DNA from: Anisakis pegreffii
Lineage: Eukaryota; Nematoda; Chromadorea; Rhabditida; Anisakidae
Direction: 5' to 3'
Assembly (NCBI GenBank): GCA_035041965.1
Contig: JAPYMA010001023.1
Span: forward strand, 124,001-188,000
DNA length: 64,000 nucleotides
The position numbers were made by a program, and so were the translations under genes. The stretch's first letter is position 1. Each line of letters begins with the position of its first letter. Shown here in pieces: positions 1-12,045 of this stretch. Under the pieces are notes generated by a model that ran no database searches, was not told the origin of the DNA, and saw only the letters and a program-made list of their open reading frames with translations.

Positions 1-1870
1 TCCTGAAACTTCCATTCCATTCTCGCGGAAACACTTTGAGCATCCGTTATGTGCCTCGTTGGACGAGCTATTTAATATCGATTGTAAATTCAAACAAGCA
101 ATGACTTCATCAAAATAGATGGATTCATTTATGTGATTGCAGACTGGATGAGGTTCTTTTATATGATTGCTCATTTGATAATGAAATTGATCCAGTTGCT
201 TTTCATTGAAACATATCATAGCAAAGTATGCAGATGTCTTGAGGAGAGTAAGTATTATGAATGTAGATAAATGACTGCACATCTGTGTACCATTCGCAAC
301 ATCCACTTGGAATTACTGATCGAGAACCAGACTAATTGTATTATGCCGTTCGTCATGCCACTATATAAGCTCATTCCCCTCTTTCCTGTAATACTAATTG
401 AATCGAGAGTCAATTTTTTGATGAATTTTTGCATATTTCTGTAATTTTTTCTTCAATTAATATCATTCGTATACCATTTAGTTGCATCTTGACTTGATCG
501 TCTGTGTCTGCCTCATCGAAGACCTTCAACTTGTTATTATGATCCCAAATATTTATTGCCATTAGTAAATTCTTGTTTATTTCTGTCATGAAAATGAATT
601 TCTAAAGTGATCTTTCAACAAACTGAACCGAGAAAGGAATGCTTCACTTCAGAATGAGAACGTGTAATGTGGCTGAACGAACAGAACAGAATTGAATTTC
701 ATTGAAAATGGCATCAAATTGTGTCGAATAGAAATGTCTCCATCTTTCATCTGACTAACTGCATTTTGTTCGCCTGACTGATACAACACAAAACAGTAAT
801 TCATCATTAAATCATCCATTCGACATTCCAAATCAACGCTATTTTTGGTCTCTAACTAAGCGTACCACCACCATACAAATAGCAATTCCGAATTGTAATC
901 GTTTCGAATAAATTGAATCAATGGAAACACAATCAATTGGATGAAATAATTTATGTTCACAGTAGCTGAATTGTAGTGGTTGTGAGAATTTTGTGCTGGT
1001 GCACTGTATGAGCGATACATTCGTGGCAACGTGCGTTTATTGTCAAAAAAAAGATGACATTATTGTTTCTCAGTTTCTGCCACTGAAGATATTTGATTTC
1101 ATTTCTCGAAAGAAACACATTCAATGGCAAAAAATTACTCATCAAACACACTGACTTGTTACGAATGCATTGATCTAAATGTTCACACTACGATTCCTAT
1201 TGCATGCTTCGATCCTGATCTCCATAAAGCTAATTTGAAGGCAGTCTTGTTCTGCTCTAAATTTGCGCATTTCGAAAGCAATCCTCTCAAGGGAGTTTTT
1301 GGAATAATTAGGCAGAGGTAGCCCACATCACGTTTCTGCAAATGAATTGTTGTATTCGTTTGATTTGATGAAAATTTTTCTGCCCTCCTCTGCAGATGAG
1401 CTCATAATCAGCAGCTTTTGAGTGCGTTGTTTCCAATCTATTCAAAATAATTTGAGGATTGAGCAATCTGTTAAAATGCTAAAGAACATCTCGATGGTGA
1501 GTGCTAGTTGCAAGTGTGCGGCAAAGTAGTTGCTCGAAGAAACTGTTCTATACTAGGAATGCTTAATTGTTCGTCTTACGTGTTCACTGACTGTTCAAAA
1601 GTTAATCTATCGTTGATGTTTTCTGTGAGAAGTTTGCATTTGAGTATGACAGTATGATTATGTATGACAGTATTAAATGAAGTATGACAGTATTATGTGG
1701 ATGCAACTTTACAAATAAAAGGTCATTCAGCGAGTGATCTTACAATTAGGAAAAATGTTGTTTATTCAACAAATCATTCTCGTTCAATTCATGCTGCTTT
1801 TTATGCGTTCTCCAACTCGTTTCGTTAAACACTCCTCATTCACATTTGAATGTATACATTCAATTCATTG
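1..1870. other. No gene recognised; AT-rich upstream region
   Basis: Short open frames on both strands have no domain, no consistent splice sites and the composition of random AT-rich DNA. An imperfect short tandem repeat built on GTATGACAGTATTA occurs about three times around 1,642-1,695. The last part (about 1,740-1,925) is the likely promoter and 5' leader of the small heat-shock gene. No canonical alternating GAA/TTC heat-shock element is visible there. Confidence 0.5.
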
Positions 1871-1925
1871 AAGTTTTCAGAGGAAGAAGAACACATTCAT
1901 TGCACAAAACAAACGTCCTTAAGTG

Positions 1926-2931
1926 ATGTCGCGCAGATTTCCACCTTTCTCACCAGTCGGTATTCCGAGCCGTTTCTTCGATGACTTCAGAGATTTGGAC
2001 TTCGATCGTCATTTTGTGCGACCATATTGGACTGAGAAGACGCTAGCCGATGCACATAAATTCGGTGAAGGCGTTGGCGATGTGAGATTTTCTTTCGAAT
2101 TCTATTAGCTAACTGACTGCTTTAGAGGTCGTATGAAAACAGTGATGGTTGATTATGTCATAATGTCATTGGTGGAAAAAGCTTGTTTGTTCATTTATGA
2201 TTTTTAGATGCATTAACCATTTGAGATCTGAATTAATAATGAATGTTCTGAAGTCTTCATTTGATTTTGAATATTTGGTGCTTTAGCTAAATGAAGAAAA
2301 CATATCCATCATTTACAAGTCAAAAGTTCTACAAAAAGTTCTACTCGAATTGATAGAGCCGCTCTAATTTGTACGATACGTTTCTCAATGTCTTTTAATT
2401 GAAAGCTGCCAATCATTCGGGGGAATATGTTTGAAGTGGATTTTTCGTTGTGTACTTGGTTGCACAAATCTGAAAGAAAGCATTTTCAGATAACCGACAA
2501 CGAAACTGATTTCTCGATCACTTTCGATGTATCGCATTTTGCACCCGAAGAACTCAAGGTGAACATCGACGATAACGTGTTGGTTGTTGAAGGAAAACAC
2601 GAAGTGAAAACTGATAAATACGGAGATGTGAGTGATTTTGTCCAAAGCCTCATCCGCTGTTAACTTCTTCTCGTGAAGGCAGGCAGAAATCACCAAACCA
2701 ACGTTTATTTCCACTGATATTTCCTGCTTACCCGCAACGATTTGACTAGTCGTTTTTTGATTTTAGATTGAGAGACATTTCGTTCGACGCATCAGATTGC
2801 CGAAGAACACAAAACCAGAGAATGTCACCAGTGAGCTGACTAAAGAGGGTATGCTCACCGTTCAAACACCCAAAAATGTCAAAGAGCCACCGAGAAGCCG
2901 AACGATTCCAATTCTTCGAAAAGTTGATTGA
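1926..2931 (+). CDS. Small heat-shock protein (HSP20/alpha-crystallin), 3 exons
   Basis: This is an ATP-independent chaperone of the HSP20 family that holds unfolding proteins in a refoldable state, probably in the cytosol because there is no signal peptide. Exons are 1926-2081, 2490-2627 and 2767-2931; all junctions are GT..AG and in phase 0, giving 152 residues, the usual size for nematode small HSPs. The N-terminal arm (about residues 1-52) is rich in Arg, Phe and Asp. The alpha-crystallin domain begins in exon 2 (ITDNETDFSITFDV, then FAPEELKVNI) and ends in exon 3 with the conserved G-M-L-T-V motif. The tail contains an I-P-I motif of the kind that docks neighbouring subunits. The ATG at 1926 was chosen because it is the first ATG after a possible splice acceptor (TTTTCAG, ending 1880). 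A poly(A) signal lies at 3004-3009. The family assignment is secure; the paralogue is not. Confidence 0.93.
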
Positions 2932-3003
2932 TCCACTCAAATCGCCATTAACTTCCTCCGCATAATCATATGTTCCAGTTCTCTTCTCTGAATTCTTATG
3001 ACC

Positions 3004-3009
3004 AATAAA
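3004..3009 (+). other. Poly(A) signal of the small heat-shock gene
   Basis: AATAAA lies about 75 nt after the stop codon at 2929-2931, the expected distance for a short 3' UTR. Confidence 0.6.
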
Positions 3010-6000
3010 GTATTCCATCCCAGACGTGAATCTTTCCATCGCATTTTTACACTGTCAACGACGCAATCGATTCCATCGTTTTCATACTTCGTTGACACAA
3101 GTAAGCAGCAACTGAAGCATTTCGAAATGCTTCACAATATTATTGAGTGTAGTTCCGGTTTCGACATTTTTTGACAACATATATTCGTGCTAAACATTGT
3201 TCGCAGAGTAAAGCTACTGATCCTGAAGTGCAGAGTACTTGAAATTGTATCGATTAGTTAAATGAGGGTTTGCGTTCACTCTTAAAGAAATCATTGAAAC
3301 GAGTGTTGTGTAATCATAGTGCTGTAATTTCCCATTAAATTTTCGTCTTTTCACTAATTCTGTACTGTAATATGAACTAACTAACTAGTAAGAGAAACGT
3401 AGGACATGAGTGAGTAATGTATAAACATCACTATGTTATCGGGCAAACCTGAGAACACCGTAGCCTTGAATATACCAAACCTATATCTCTGTAGTAATGT
3501 ATAATGCCTATTGATCTATAGTGATACAATGCATGTCAATGAGCATCACTGCGCTAACTGAGATAACTTTAATGAAATCTTCTCAGTGAATAGTAATTTC
3601 TCATAGAGTATACACTTCTCTGATGTTTCTTCGTCAGTCAGTCAAGAAAACCTCAGCCATGTCGTGCCGACTTGAACTGATCAAATATCTTGAACATAGG
3701 AAAACACGATGGAACCTACACTTTATTTACCATTAACTAAATTCATTAACCAAATATCTTGAGTATTGTTCAAGAAATCAGTGGAATCGATTCAAACTAT
3801 CAATAGATCAATTCCCGAATACTGTAGCTTTGAACATGCAAGTTTCCCTTCTTTCTGCGTATCGATCATCTTCTAATTATTGCATAATCGTTAATTCACT
3901 CTTGAGTCCGAATTATTTGAACGGTTAAGAAATCTGCAAAATGGTGTGTTTTTGACGAATGCATCGATAATTTTCGAGAATATGATCATCCCTCACAATA
4001 ACCTGGGAATGCTGGAGTTCATGAACGATCGCACTGAGTGCTCTCTGAAAGAATTGATGTACGAACAGATGTCAAGAAATCAATTCAGACGAACGCATGT
4101 GTGCGTATATTTGTGCGAAAAAAAGCAGTTCATTCGAAAAAGTTCCCTGAATGATCCGATTATCATTAATCACATCCGTTCACACCACTGATTTTCATTG
4201 TTGCTTTCGTTCTTTCCACACGCATCCAGATTCAATACTGATTGTGAGATTTCGCGTTTGAAAAGATTGAGCAAACGAATTGGATTACATTTATTCTCTG
4301 AATATTAGCAAACAAACGAAAATTAATCAGTATCATAAAGCATCATGATGATTCACATAAGATCAATAAATAAACATGAGGAGAAAACAAGCAGAAAATG
4401 TTGTCGACTAGTCGTCTCGTTCACAGAACCTAACCAAGTTCATGTGTCACTTAATATAAGGCACATCTATCCACTCTGTTTCATTCGATTCAATTCAGGT
4501 ACCCATTTAACCTATGAGTCAGTGTTATGTACAACTACGTCATGGCTGTTAATATTCCTCACCGAGGTATCACCAATAGATTTCGTCAGCACTTCATCAT
4601 TAATTTCGTTTGAACATTGCAATACTCGAAAGTTCTTCTTACAATTAGCATTCAAATAAATACATTGCAATAAGTAGCATTTAAATAGAATTGGTAATTA
4701 TTCACTTACTTTATAATATTCAAAGTCAATACATACATCAAATTTCATTCATTTATTTACATTTTCATTGATTGATCCAACATAAGTCTTCTTCAATCAC
4801 ATCATCAGTGTTAACGTACGAAACAAATCATTACGAAACGCGAGTACTGCGAGTTTAACTCTTCACAAGAACAATGAACTTACAAGAAATCGACAACGAG
4901 AAAGGCGAAAAAAAAAGTTAATGACTGAGACCATATTTATTTGGGTTCGTGTTCATTCGTTGAGAACAAGCTCATTTTAAGTAATCAATTCACGTGGGGC
5001 AGCTAGTATTGTGCAGAAAACCTGAAAAACGTACGATTCGAAATTATGCGAACATCTTCCAAAAGAATGATTTTTTGCATGAAATGGGCTTAATGAAGCA
5101 TTGTTGGAGGATTGGGCATTCAGAGGAAATCTGACTTTGAGAGCAGCTGAATGGTGAGCTTATTTGTTTGGGTTCATATGTGGATTCGTGCTCATCTACA
5201 TGAAACAACGATAGTTATTCGGGTTCATGCTGGCAATTCCATGTCCTTGCTCTTCGGGCAGACATCATTGGGGATGATCAACTGCGTATTTGTATCAATT
5301 TTGGAAGTATTGCGGATGCTGGGAGGTATTTGCATTCGATAATCGTAACAATCTGCAATTTTGTGCTGCTGCAATAAAGTTTCCCCAAAAGCATCGGACC
5401 CAATGCATTATTGCGTATTTTAGAGGAGTTGGTTGAAAGAAATACAGCGAAATTACAAATCTAACAGGATTGGTCATGACAAATATCGTTGCATACACCA
5501 CTTACATAATCCAAAGACCACGGTGTGCGTATGAAACATTTCAGGTTCACTTAAACAATGAAAAGAACGTGACGAAGAAATTATCAACAACGTAGTATTT
5601 ACATCGAATCATCAGAGGATCTGCAACAATGCTTTGAATGTGAAAAAGTACGACGGATGGAACATCGATGGAAAGCACAAGAAGCGCAAATCGAATGCGG
5701 ATTGGGTATATCTATTTTGCTAGAATGCATTTGCAGTCGATAATGGGAACATTTTGCCTATTTTGAGAACTTGGAAGACGACGATGGACCTGAGATTGTT
5801 CTCAAAATATTCTAATTCTCGCACACAATTCATCGTTGTTTGAGGTAAAACAGCTGGCAAATTCCAGGTTTCCGGAATCGAAAAATGAGCCCAGAATTGA
5901 CTAGAACATTAATTGGATCATTAATTACTAAACTGATGGCGGCAGTCCATATGCATGAAGTTGGTGACTTCGACACAGCAATATTCAGTTTCATGAACAG

Positions 6001-7600
6001 ATCTCTATGCCCACAAAGTTGGAGGGGTTGTGAGCATGGCACGGAACGGGTGGGAGTTGGTTGTTGAACATCCATCGTTGTTATACAATTCAAAAAATGG
6101 AACACGAAAACAGACAGCAACAATAACAATAACAACAATATAAAGTGGACACAACGCAGTGGATTTTCATTTTTTCCTTTTCGATCCGCTTTGACCCGTT
6201 AGAATTCGGATCGCATTAACAAGCTCAATGCCTTATCTTCAAAACATCAAACTTAATTTTCATACAGAGATTTGGACGATTCTCGAGGATCCAGCGAACT
6301 CACAGGCTGCATACCTGGGCGGATCTACTGGAATATTCGTATAAGAATTTTCAGTAATATTAGCTGAGATTTTCAGAAGAAATTCTCCAAAAGGTTTTTG
6401 TGTAGTGGATGAAAGAAAAAATTCCTCGCTAAGCATCGAAATTCACCAACGATGGACCCGTGCGTAGCAGCTGTGCGATTTTAAGAGCTTGAAAATGCGG
6501 CGAACATATGAAAAGTATACACTGTAAATGATCGCCAATGCAACCATGCAGTATGGTTTTGAAAAACGAAAAAACAAAGCACAAAATTTGGTAAAGCTGA
6601 TGATATCCTTTTGTAAACATATAAATAAAGTTTAAAAAGCAGAAAGAAAGTTGTACAACACTCCCATTTTGATCCACTCACTCTTCATTTGGTTTGCTTT
6701 CTTCACTACTTGAAGCCAGTAATAGAAACAGAACACAAATTGTTTATCCTTTGCACGATAAGTTGCTTGTCGAACACCAAATCCTGATAAATTTGGGTTA
6801 AAAAATTGACGAGAAATCAATCGCCCCTTTGTTAACGAATCTAATTCGTTGATTTTTGAATTCTTAAAGAAGCTGAGAAATATATCACAGTGACTGAAAA
6901 AACTACTAAGCACACCTAAGAAACTGGATTGTAATTTGAACAAAACATCCAACAATGACAGCTCACTGATGAGACCTAAGGTTGTTTTAGGCCGCAATTT
7001 GAAGCACCGAGCTATTTTGTGCACATTTTTTTGGACTGTCATAATTTCGCTCTGCTTTTTGCTATCTGAAGTTTTGTTCTTCTTCTCCGTCGTGTCGTAT
7101 GCTGATTCAGTATGGTGTATGTGAGCAGCAGCAACACTCATTCTTGCTTCGGCATAAATGCGTAGAGTTTCTCGAAGAGTTGTAAATTTGCACCAAAAGA
7201 CCGCTTAATTTTTGGTGCATTCGGCCATAAATTGTAATCTGAGCAATACAGCAATCGCATCAATTTGTAGTAGTGTATCATCTTCTCTTCTCGCCACAGT
7301 GGACAATTCCTTAAAAATCGCTTAATTTGAAGCTTAACGTATCAAAAGTTTACAAATTTTTGAGTTTGCTTTCATCATTGCTTGAAAAATTGATAAATTT
7401 TGACGGAAACCAATCCGTTTGCTCTACTGAAATCGTTTGCTCACCATGTTCTTCAACCGAAACTGATAAGCACTATCGCTGAACTAACTCCTAAGTTGTC
7501 CAAAATATCTTCGAACACGGCATCAGGATAGATTCTAGTACAACAAGACACAAGAAAACATAAACTTTCATAGTTCATCATCTAATGAAAGGATTTCCTC
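3010..7600. other. Long intergenic stretch, no gene resolved
   Basis: No domain or consistent exon chain is visible. The longest open frame is on the minus strand (6632-7141, 169 codons). Its first part, about 7,060-7,190, has a coding-like composition (TLRIYAEARMSVAAAHIHH, then Lys/Ser-rich), while the rest looks random. It could be a further downstream exon of the minus-strand gene at 7,639-9,729, but the reading phase does not match the visible donor, so it was not joined. Confidence 0.4.
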
Positions 7601-7638
7601 ATATCAAGCAAGCAAAAACGATCATATCCATGTAATAC

Positions 7639-9729
7639 CTGAACATTTCATCACGCGCCTCCAAATCCGGCGTGCAGTATGCTCTTAATTGTGTGTTGTA
7701 CTGTTTAAGTCTTCTTGATAGATTGCGTTTATCGCTATCCATAATTGCTATGATATCTGGTGTGAGTTTGTTTCGGTTCAAGTAACACCTCTCCACCGGT
7801 ACCTCCACTGGTTCTTCTTCTTCCTGAATTTGACGAAAAGAAATTCAGAAAGCGCAGTAACACCCAACCATCAGGTAAATCCTCTGATAGCTTAGATTGG
7901 CAGCTGGAGTGGTTGACAAATTCAGCCGAGAATCTTGAGATGTTTGCTCTAGCTGATTTTATAGCAGGTATATTTCATTGGTAAATAAGAGGTTAACGAG
8001 TTTGTTGTGCCTTCTCAGACTGGGGTTAAGGCTTGCTAAATGCAAATTGATCATCATCATCATCCATCTGTTGAATGTGAGCAAAACGAAGCAAACAACT
8101 TTATAGTTCGTTGGGCAGTTGCTGTGATAATTGCTTGCTGAGAACATTTATTTTCTGAACGACACTCATTCATTTTGACGGATGTAAAAATGAGCAGTTG
8201 TTTGAGCGTCTTGAACTCTCTCAATTCAACTGACTATCACCATAGGTACCATCAAAATTTGATTACTTTCATAGAGAACTGATCATTTTCTTGTATTGTC
8301 AAAAATCATAGGCAGCAAATGTGATCAATATTTTTCTTACCAGTTTCTTAAATGTTATATTGCGTATTGCAAAAACAGTTTCCTATGGATCTTTTACGAC
8401 AAAAAAAGTGCTACTTTAATTCAAACAGTTACTCGAACTCGTTTGTGAAACATGCGATTAAGGAGAAGAAACTCAACGAACGGAAAGGAACTTGAAGAAT
8501 CACCAGCATTCGATGGAATTTACATTTGTTATCTCATGGAAATCTTATGCGATGGGATGGAGATTTTGGTGTTGCAAGTAAGCGCTCGCTGCCTTAGGTT
8601 CGTAATTAGAGATTTTGGAATCGCTATGAAATGCTGATGTGCGATTGTTTGTTTGATTGGTTGATTGATAATGCGGATGGAAACACATACCGTATCGTCA
8701 CCGATATCCAATGGCGGTAGATCATCGACGTATTCGTTGTTTCCATGATTGACACGTTCCGATTGGCCAACCGAATCCGAGTTACTCCATCGATTCTTCA
8801 CATCCGTTCCACTATTCGGCACGATATGCTCAACTTTTCGCTCGAGTTTCACCTCGAATCCGATCGTTGTTTGTTTGCGTTCTTTGGCTTCATGATGGTG
8901 ATGGTGGTGGTGATGGTGCAGATGCGTTCCTTGTTCGTCGTTCTCACCGCCAGAATCTGGCTCAATCACCGAGTTGGAACTCGCCTCGGCGCTCGACGGC
9001 GACTGCGTTGGTTTCTGGATATCGATCAACACCGGTTGTGTCGTATTCTCGTCGATCAATCGGATTTCAATCCGCTCTATCGGAGCATCCAAGCGCTCAA
9101 CTGAAAGCAGCACATATGCGCATCTTGAGTGATTCATTACTGCAAAACTTTTGAATTGAATGAATCTTGATTGGCACTGAAGTGGATCTATAAAATGAAA
9201 ATCATTCTGCTATTGACGTGTTCTGTAAAGCTATCAGGGCGAGCTGTAAGGCGTTCGGTGAATGCATCACCTAAATTGCTATGTGTTGCGCAATATATGC
9301 ACTCGCGTAAAGGCAATGCGATGTTTCTAAAGGTAATATGGACGACATGACGGTGATAAATTTAGCTTCGCGAAAAAGTTCTGTAAAGCATGTGGGCTGA
9401 TGAATGATGTTGTGTACCTCGAAATGATGTGGACGTATCGATAATCAGCGTCTTTTCGTTACCTCCTAAAACCACCGAATCAACACCGTTGCTAGCAATC
9501 CGCAACGGTCCTGACGTTGCAAAATGCACACTCAAAAGTAGTAGTATCTCTATGCTCCGCAAACAGTTGCACAGCATCTGAAATACACTCTCATCGTCAT
9601 CAACTGTAGCATTCCGCACAGTATTGATACATTTCTTGTGCATAGCAAATCGATATGAGCAGTGACAATGCGTTGGAATATTTTATCGAAATGAATAGAA
9701 TACAGCTGGAAGTTTCTTGGAATGGCCAT
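7639..9729 (-). CDS. Unrecognised split gene with polyhistidine and acidic segments (partial)
   Basis: I do not recognise this protein. Four exons chain in consistent phase on the minus strand: 9729-9631 (ATG, starting MAIPRNF), 9577-9418, 9100-8691 and 7823-7639, about 285 residues so far. The last visible donor (AG|GTATTAC at 7639) shows that more coding sequence should follow downstream, but none could be joined. The third exon encodes a Ser/Pro/Asp/Glu-rich, probably disordered segment with a run of nine histidines, followed by DDLPPLDIGDD. The fourth begins EEEEPVEVPVE and continues into a charged, probably helical stretch. Supporting signs are strong acceptors (TTTCAG at 9101-9106, ATTCAG before 7823), matched phases, and composition unlike AT-rich random frames. 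The second exon has a faint resemblance to the end of the PCNA-like domain of RAD9, too weak to name. The first exon is the least certain. Confidence 0.45.
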
Positions 9730-9824
9730 TGTTGAAATTCAAAGAGAGTTCTAAGAATTGAGCAATCTAATGAAGGTATTTCATAGGCTATACAAGCGCT
9801 CAGCGACATCAAACGACTATCGGT

Positions 9825-10056
9825 GTTAATTTTGGTACCAGGTCAATCTGCCTAAAGACATTTTACCTAACAGACAGTTTGCCTAACGGACAGTTTGCCT
9901 AACGGATAGTTTGCCTAACTTACGGTTTTTTAATGGATATTTCGCCTAATATGCAAACTGTTCCTTAGACAAATTGTCCGTTAGGCAATGTGTCTTTAGG
10001 CAAACTGTCGTTAGGCAAAATATCTTTAGGCAGATTGATCGGTCACGGTTAATTTT
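9825..10056. mobile_element. Foldback element copy 1 with 9-bp target duplication
   Basis: A 214-bp palindromic element (9834-10047) is flanked by the direct repeat GTTAATTTT at 9825-9833 and 10048-10056. The left half carries units such as GCCTAACGGACAGTTT; the right half carries their reverse complement, so the element folds on itself. Both ends read inward as GGTCAATCTGCCTAAAG or close to it. A short unique centre includes ACTTACGG and ATGGATATTTCGCC. There is no open frame, so it is non-autonomous. Related copies lie at 10713-11116 and 53828-54172. Flanking duplications of 8-9 bp are what MULE- or hAT-like transposases make; which one mobilised this family is unknown. Confidence 0.75.
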
Positions 10057-10704
10057 GACGAACAATGCTCTGAAGATGTGAAACGCTCGCTGCTGAATCT
10101 GAATTTGACACTTAGAATGTGTTCATTGACTTCCGCCTGTGACTGTTGTTTGGCTGCTTCGATTCTCGGCTGCTGGATTCTCCTCCTACATATTCATCGA
10201 CGCAGATTCACTGATATTTTCAATCTGAATATAGTTTCGTCCCTATGATATCTTGCAAACTCTATGCACTCAAACATGAACCTAAACTCAAAAACATGAG
10301 CAAATCACGACGTAAACGTACACTGGATTCGAGTCAGTTGTTTTTTCCCTCAGAAGTAAACAATCAAAAGGTTATCTATCTCAGCATTACACATCAATGC
10401 AAAGTATTGTAATGTTTCCAGTCAGAACGAACCTTCAAATGCAATGCAAAAATTCGCTCAGTTACATAGATCAATGTTGTTAAGGCTTTAATTTGAGTTT
10501 CGTTCGCTTTTAGTATCCGAAATCGAGCACAATTCAGCTGCAGAAAACAGTTTCTTGGAAAACAAGTATGCTAAACAACTGAAGCGCTACGAATTCTCTC
10601 ACAAGATATTCAGAGACGGAAAACGCTATCGCCCTATATGTTTGATATGAATCTTTATGTGATCAGTCTACCATTCCTCACACGCTCTGGTGCATCTACC
10701 GAAT
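10057..10704. other. Spacer between two foldback copies
   Basis: AT-rich sequence of about 650 bp with no open frame of note and no recognised motif. The two neighbouring foldback copies lie in the same general orientation, which could favour recombination between them. Confidence 0.5.
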
Positions 10705-11124
10705 CACTAATACATGATTGGTCAATCTGCCTAAAGACATTTAGCCTAACGACAGTTTGCCTAAAGACACATTGCCTAACGGGCAGTTTACCTAACGGAC
10801 AGTTTACCTAACGGGCAGTTTACCTAACGGGCAGTTTACCTAACGGACAGTTTACCTAACGGGCAGTTTACCTAACGGACAGTTTACCTAACGGGCAGTT
10901 TACCTAACGGACAGTTTACCTAACGGACAGTTTACCTAACGGACAGTTTACCTAACGCGACGGTTTGCCTAACGGACAGTTTACCCAACTTACGGTTTTT
11001 AATGGATATTTCGCCTAATAAGCAAACTGTTCCCTAGGCAAACTGTCCGTTAGTCAATGTGGCTTTAGACAAGCTGTCGTTAGGCTAAGTGTCTTTAGGC
11101 AGATTGACCGGGTACACACTAATA
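10705..11124. mobile_element. Foldback element copy 2 with expanded 16-bp array
   Basis: A 404-bp element (10713-11116) is flanked by CACTAATA at 10705-10712 and 11117-11124. Its ends match copy 1, and the centre contains the same ACTTACGG and ATGGATATTTCGCC motifs. The left arm has expanded to roughly 13-14 tandem 16-bp units between about 10,770 and 10,988. Most units read ACCTAACGGRCAGTTT, with the variable base alternating between G and A in part of the array. The right arm stays short, so the palindrome is now lopsided. No coding capacity. Confidence 0.75.
10770..10988. repeat. Tandem array of 16-bp units inside foldback copy 2
   Basis: About 13 head-to-tail copies of a 16-bp unit, mostly ACCTAACGGACAGTTT or ACCTAACGGGCAGTTT. 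The two variants partly alternate, suggesting 32-bp duplications as well as 16-bp ones. There are no unique spacers, so it is not CRISPR-like. Confidence 0.9.
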
Positions 11125-11889
11125 TAGTATCATTGCAAACCGTCGTACGGTGGAAATTTTTCGTACCCAATCATTCACAATTAACAGGAAACTGCAGCTG
11201 TGGCAAGCCTCTGATGCTACGCAACCTCATGCACCTAAGATAGGCTGAGGCTCAAGCTCCTGATTCTAGCCTTCGGCTCAGAATGAGGTTGATGCTTGAT
11301 TTTAGGATTAGATTGCAATCAATTTATTCCTTCCATTGATTTATTGAACGCAATGGGTCTTACGATCTGCACACTTAATCACAAATAGCAATGAATCGAT
11401 ATCATTGAAACTCTTGCGTGATATCTATTCGTTGTTAATTGTAATCATTGATTCGCAAAACATTTTGGTATCGTCAATATGCATAATACGAATGAAATTG
11501 TTTCGAATCATTTGCAGCTGATTCAGTATGATTGATGAGCGGTATTTCAGACTTTTTCAAGCATAACAATTCAGCGAGGACTCATAAGTATGAACTCAGT
11601 TGTGATCTGAATGCGCTATCAATTTTATCATCAGTTTATTTGAATTTTGTGGGATAAACGAATGCGGATAAGAGGAAAACAATATGCGAGACCGAAAGGT
11701 ATTGATAATATTGAATTGAGCGAATTAACGGGTAAGATTGGGTGAGTAAAAGTTATCATAATAAACCCAAAAATATGCATAGGACAAATGGGGCAACTGG
11801 GCACGACAGGTGATGTAGATAAACTGGATAGGTAAAACAGTTCAATAGTACAGTTAAGACTGATGAGCATTTTTTTTAAATTTAGTAAC

Positions 11890-12045
11890 GGCGAAAATTT
11901 TGTGTGCATGTTTTGCTAATTTCTCAACGCGAACGCACTGTCAACGGAGCGACTTCTCTGATGTTTCACATTGCTTTACATTAGCAAGAGAACTGACCGA
12001 TGAAATTCTCATTCGAAGTTTGGCATTCAGTTTGGTTGACATGTT
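11890..12045 (+). repeat. Left member of a diverged inverted repeat pair
   Basis: This segment is matched, in reverse complement, by 14,775-14,930. Shared blocks include GATTTCTCAACG-like, GTTTCACAT and TTCTCATTCGAA sequences followed by TTTGGCRTTCAGTTTGGTTGA. Identity is roughly 70-75 percent by eye. It may be one arm of a decayed inverted-repeat transposon about 3 kb long, or simply two dispersed copies of one repeat. Confidence 0.55.

Noticed and set aside
1700..1925. Heat-shock elements upstream of the small heat-shock gene
   Set aside because: GAA and TTC triplets occur but not at the alternating 2-base spacing of a real element.
6632..7141. 169-codon minus-strand open frame as a stand-alone gene
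   Set aside because: Most of it is Phe/Leu/Ser/Lys-rich as in random AT-rich DNA; only the first 40 or so codons look coding and they could not be joined in phase to the neighbouring gene.
8745..9154. Plus-strand frames opposite the polyhistidine exon
   Set aside because: They are mirror images of the minus-strand exon; splice sites and phase support only the minus strand.
10770..10988. Regular repeat array that could suggest CRISPR
   Set aside because: Units are contiguous 16-mers without unique spacers, they lie inside a eukaryotic foldback element, and there are no cas genes.
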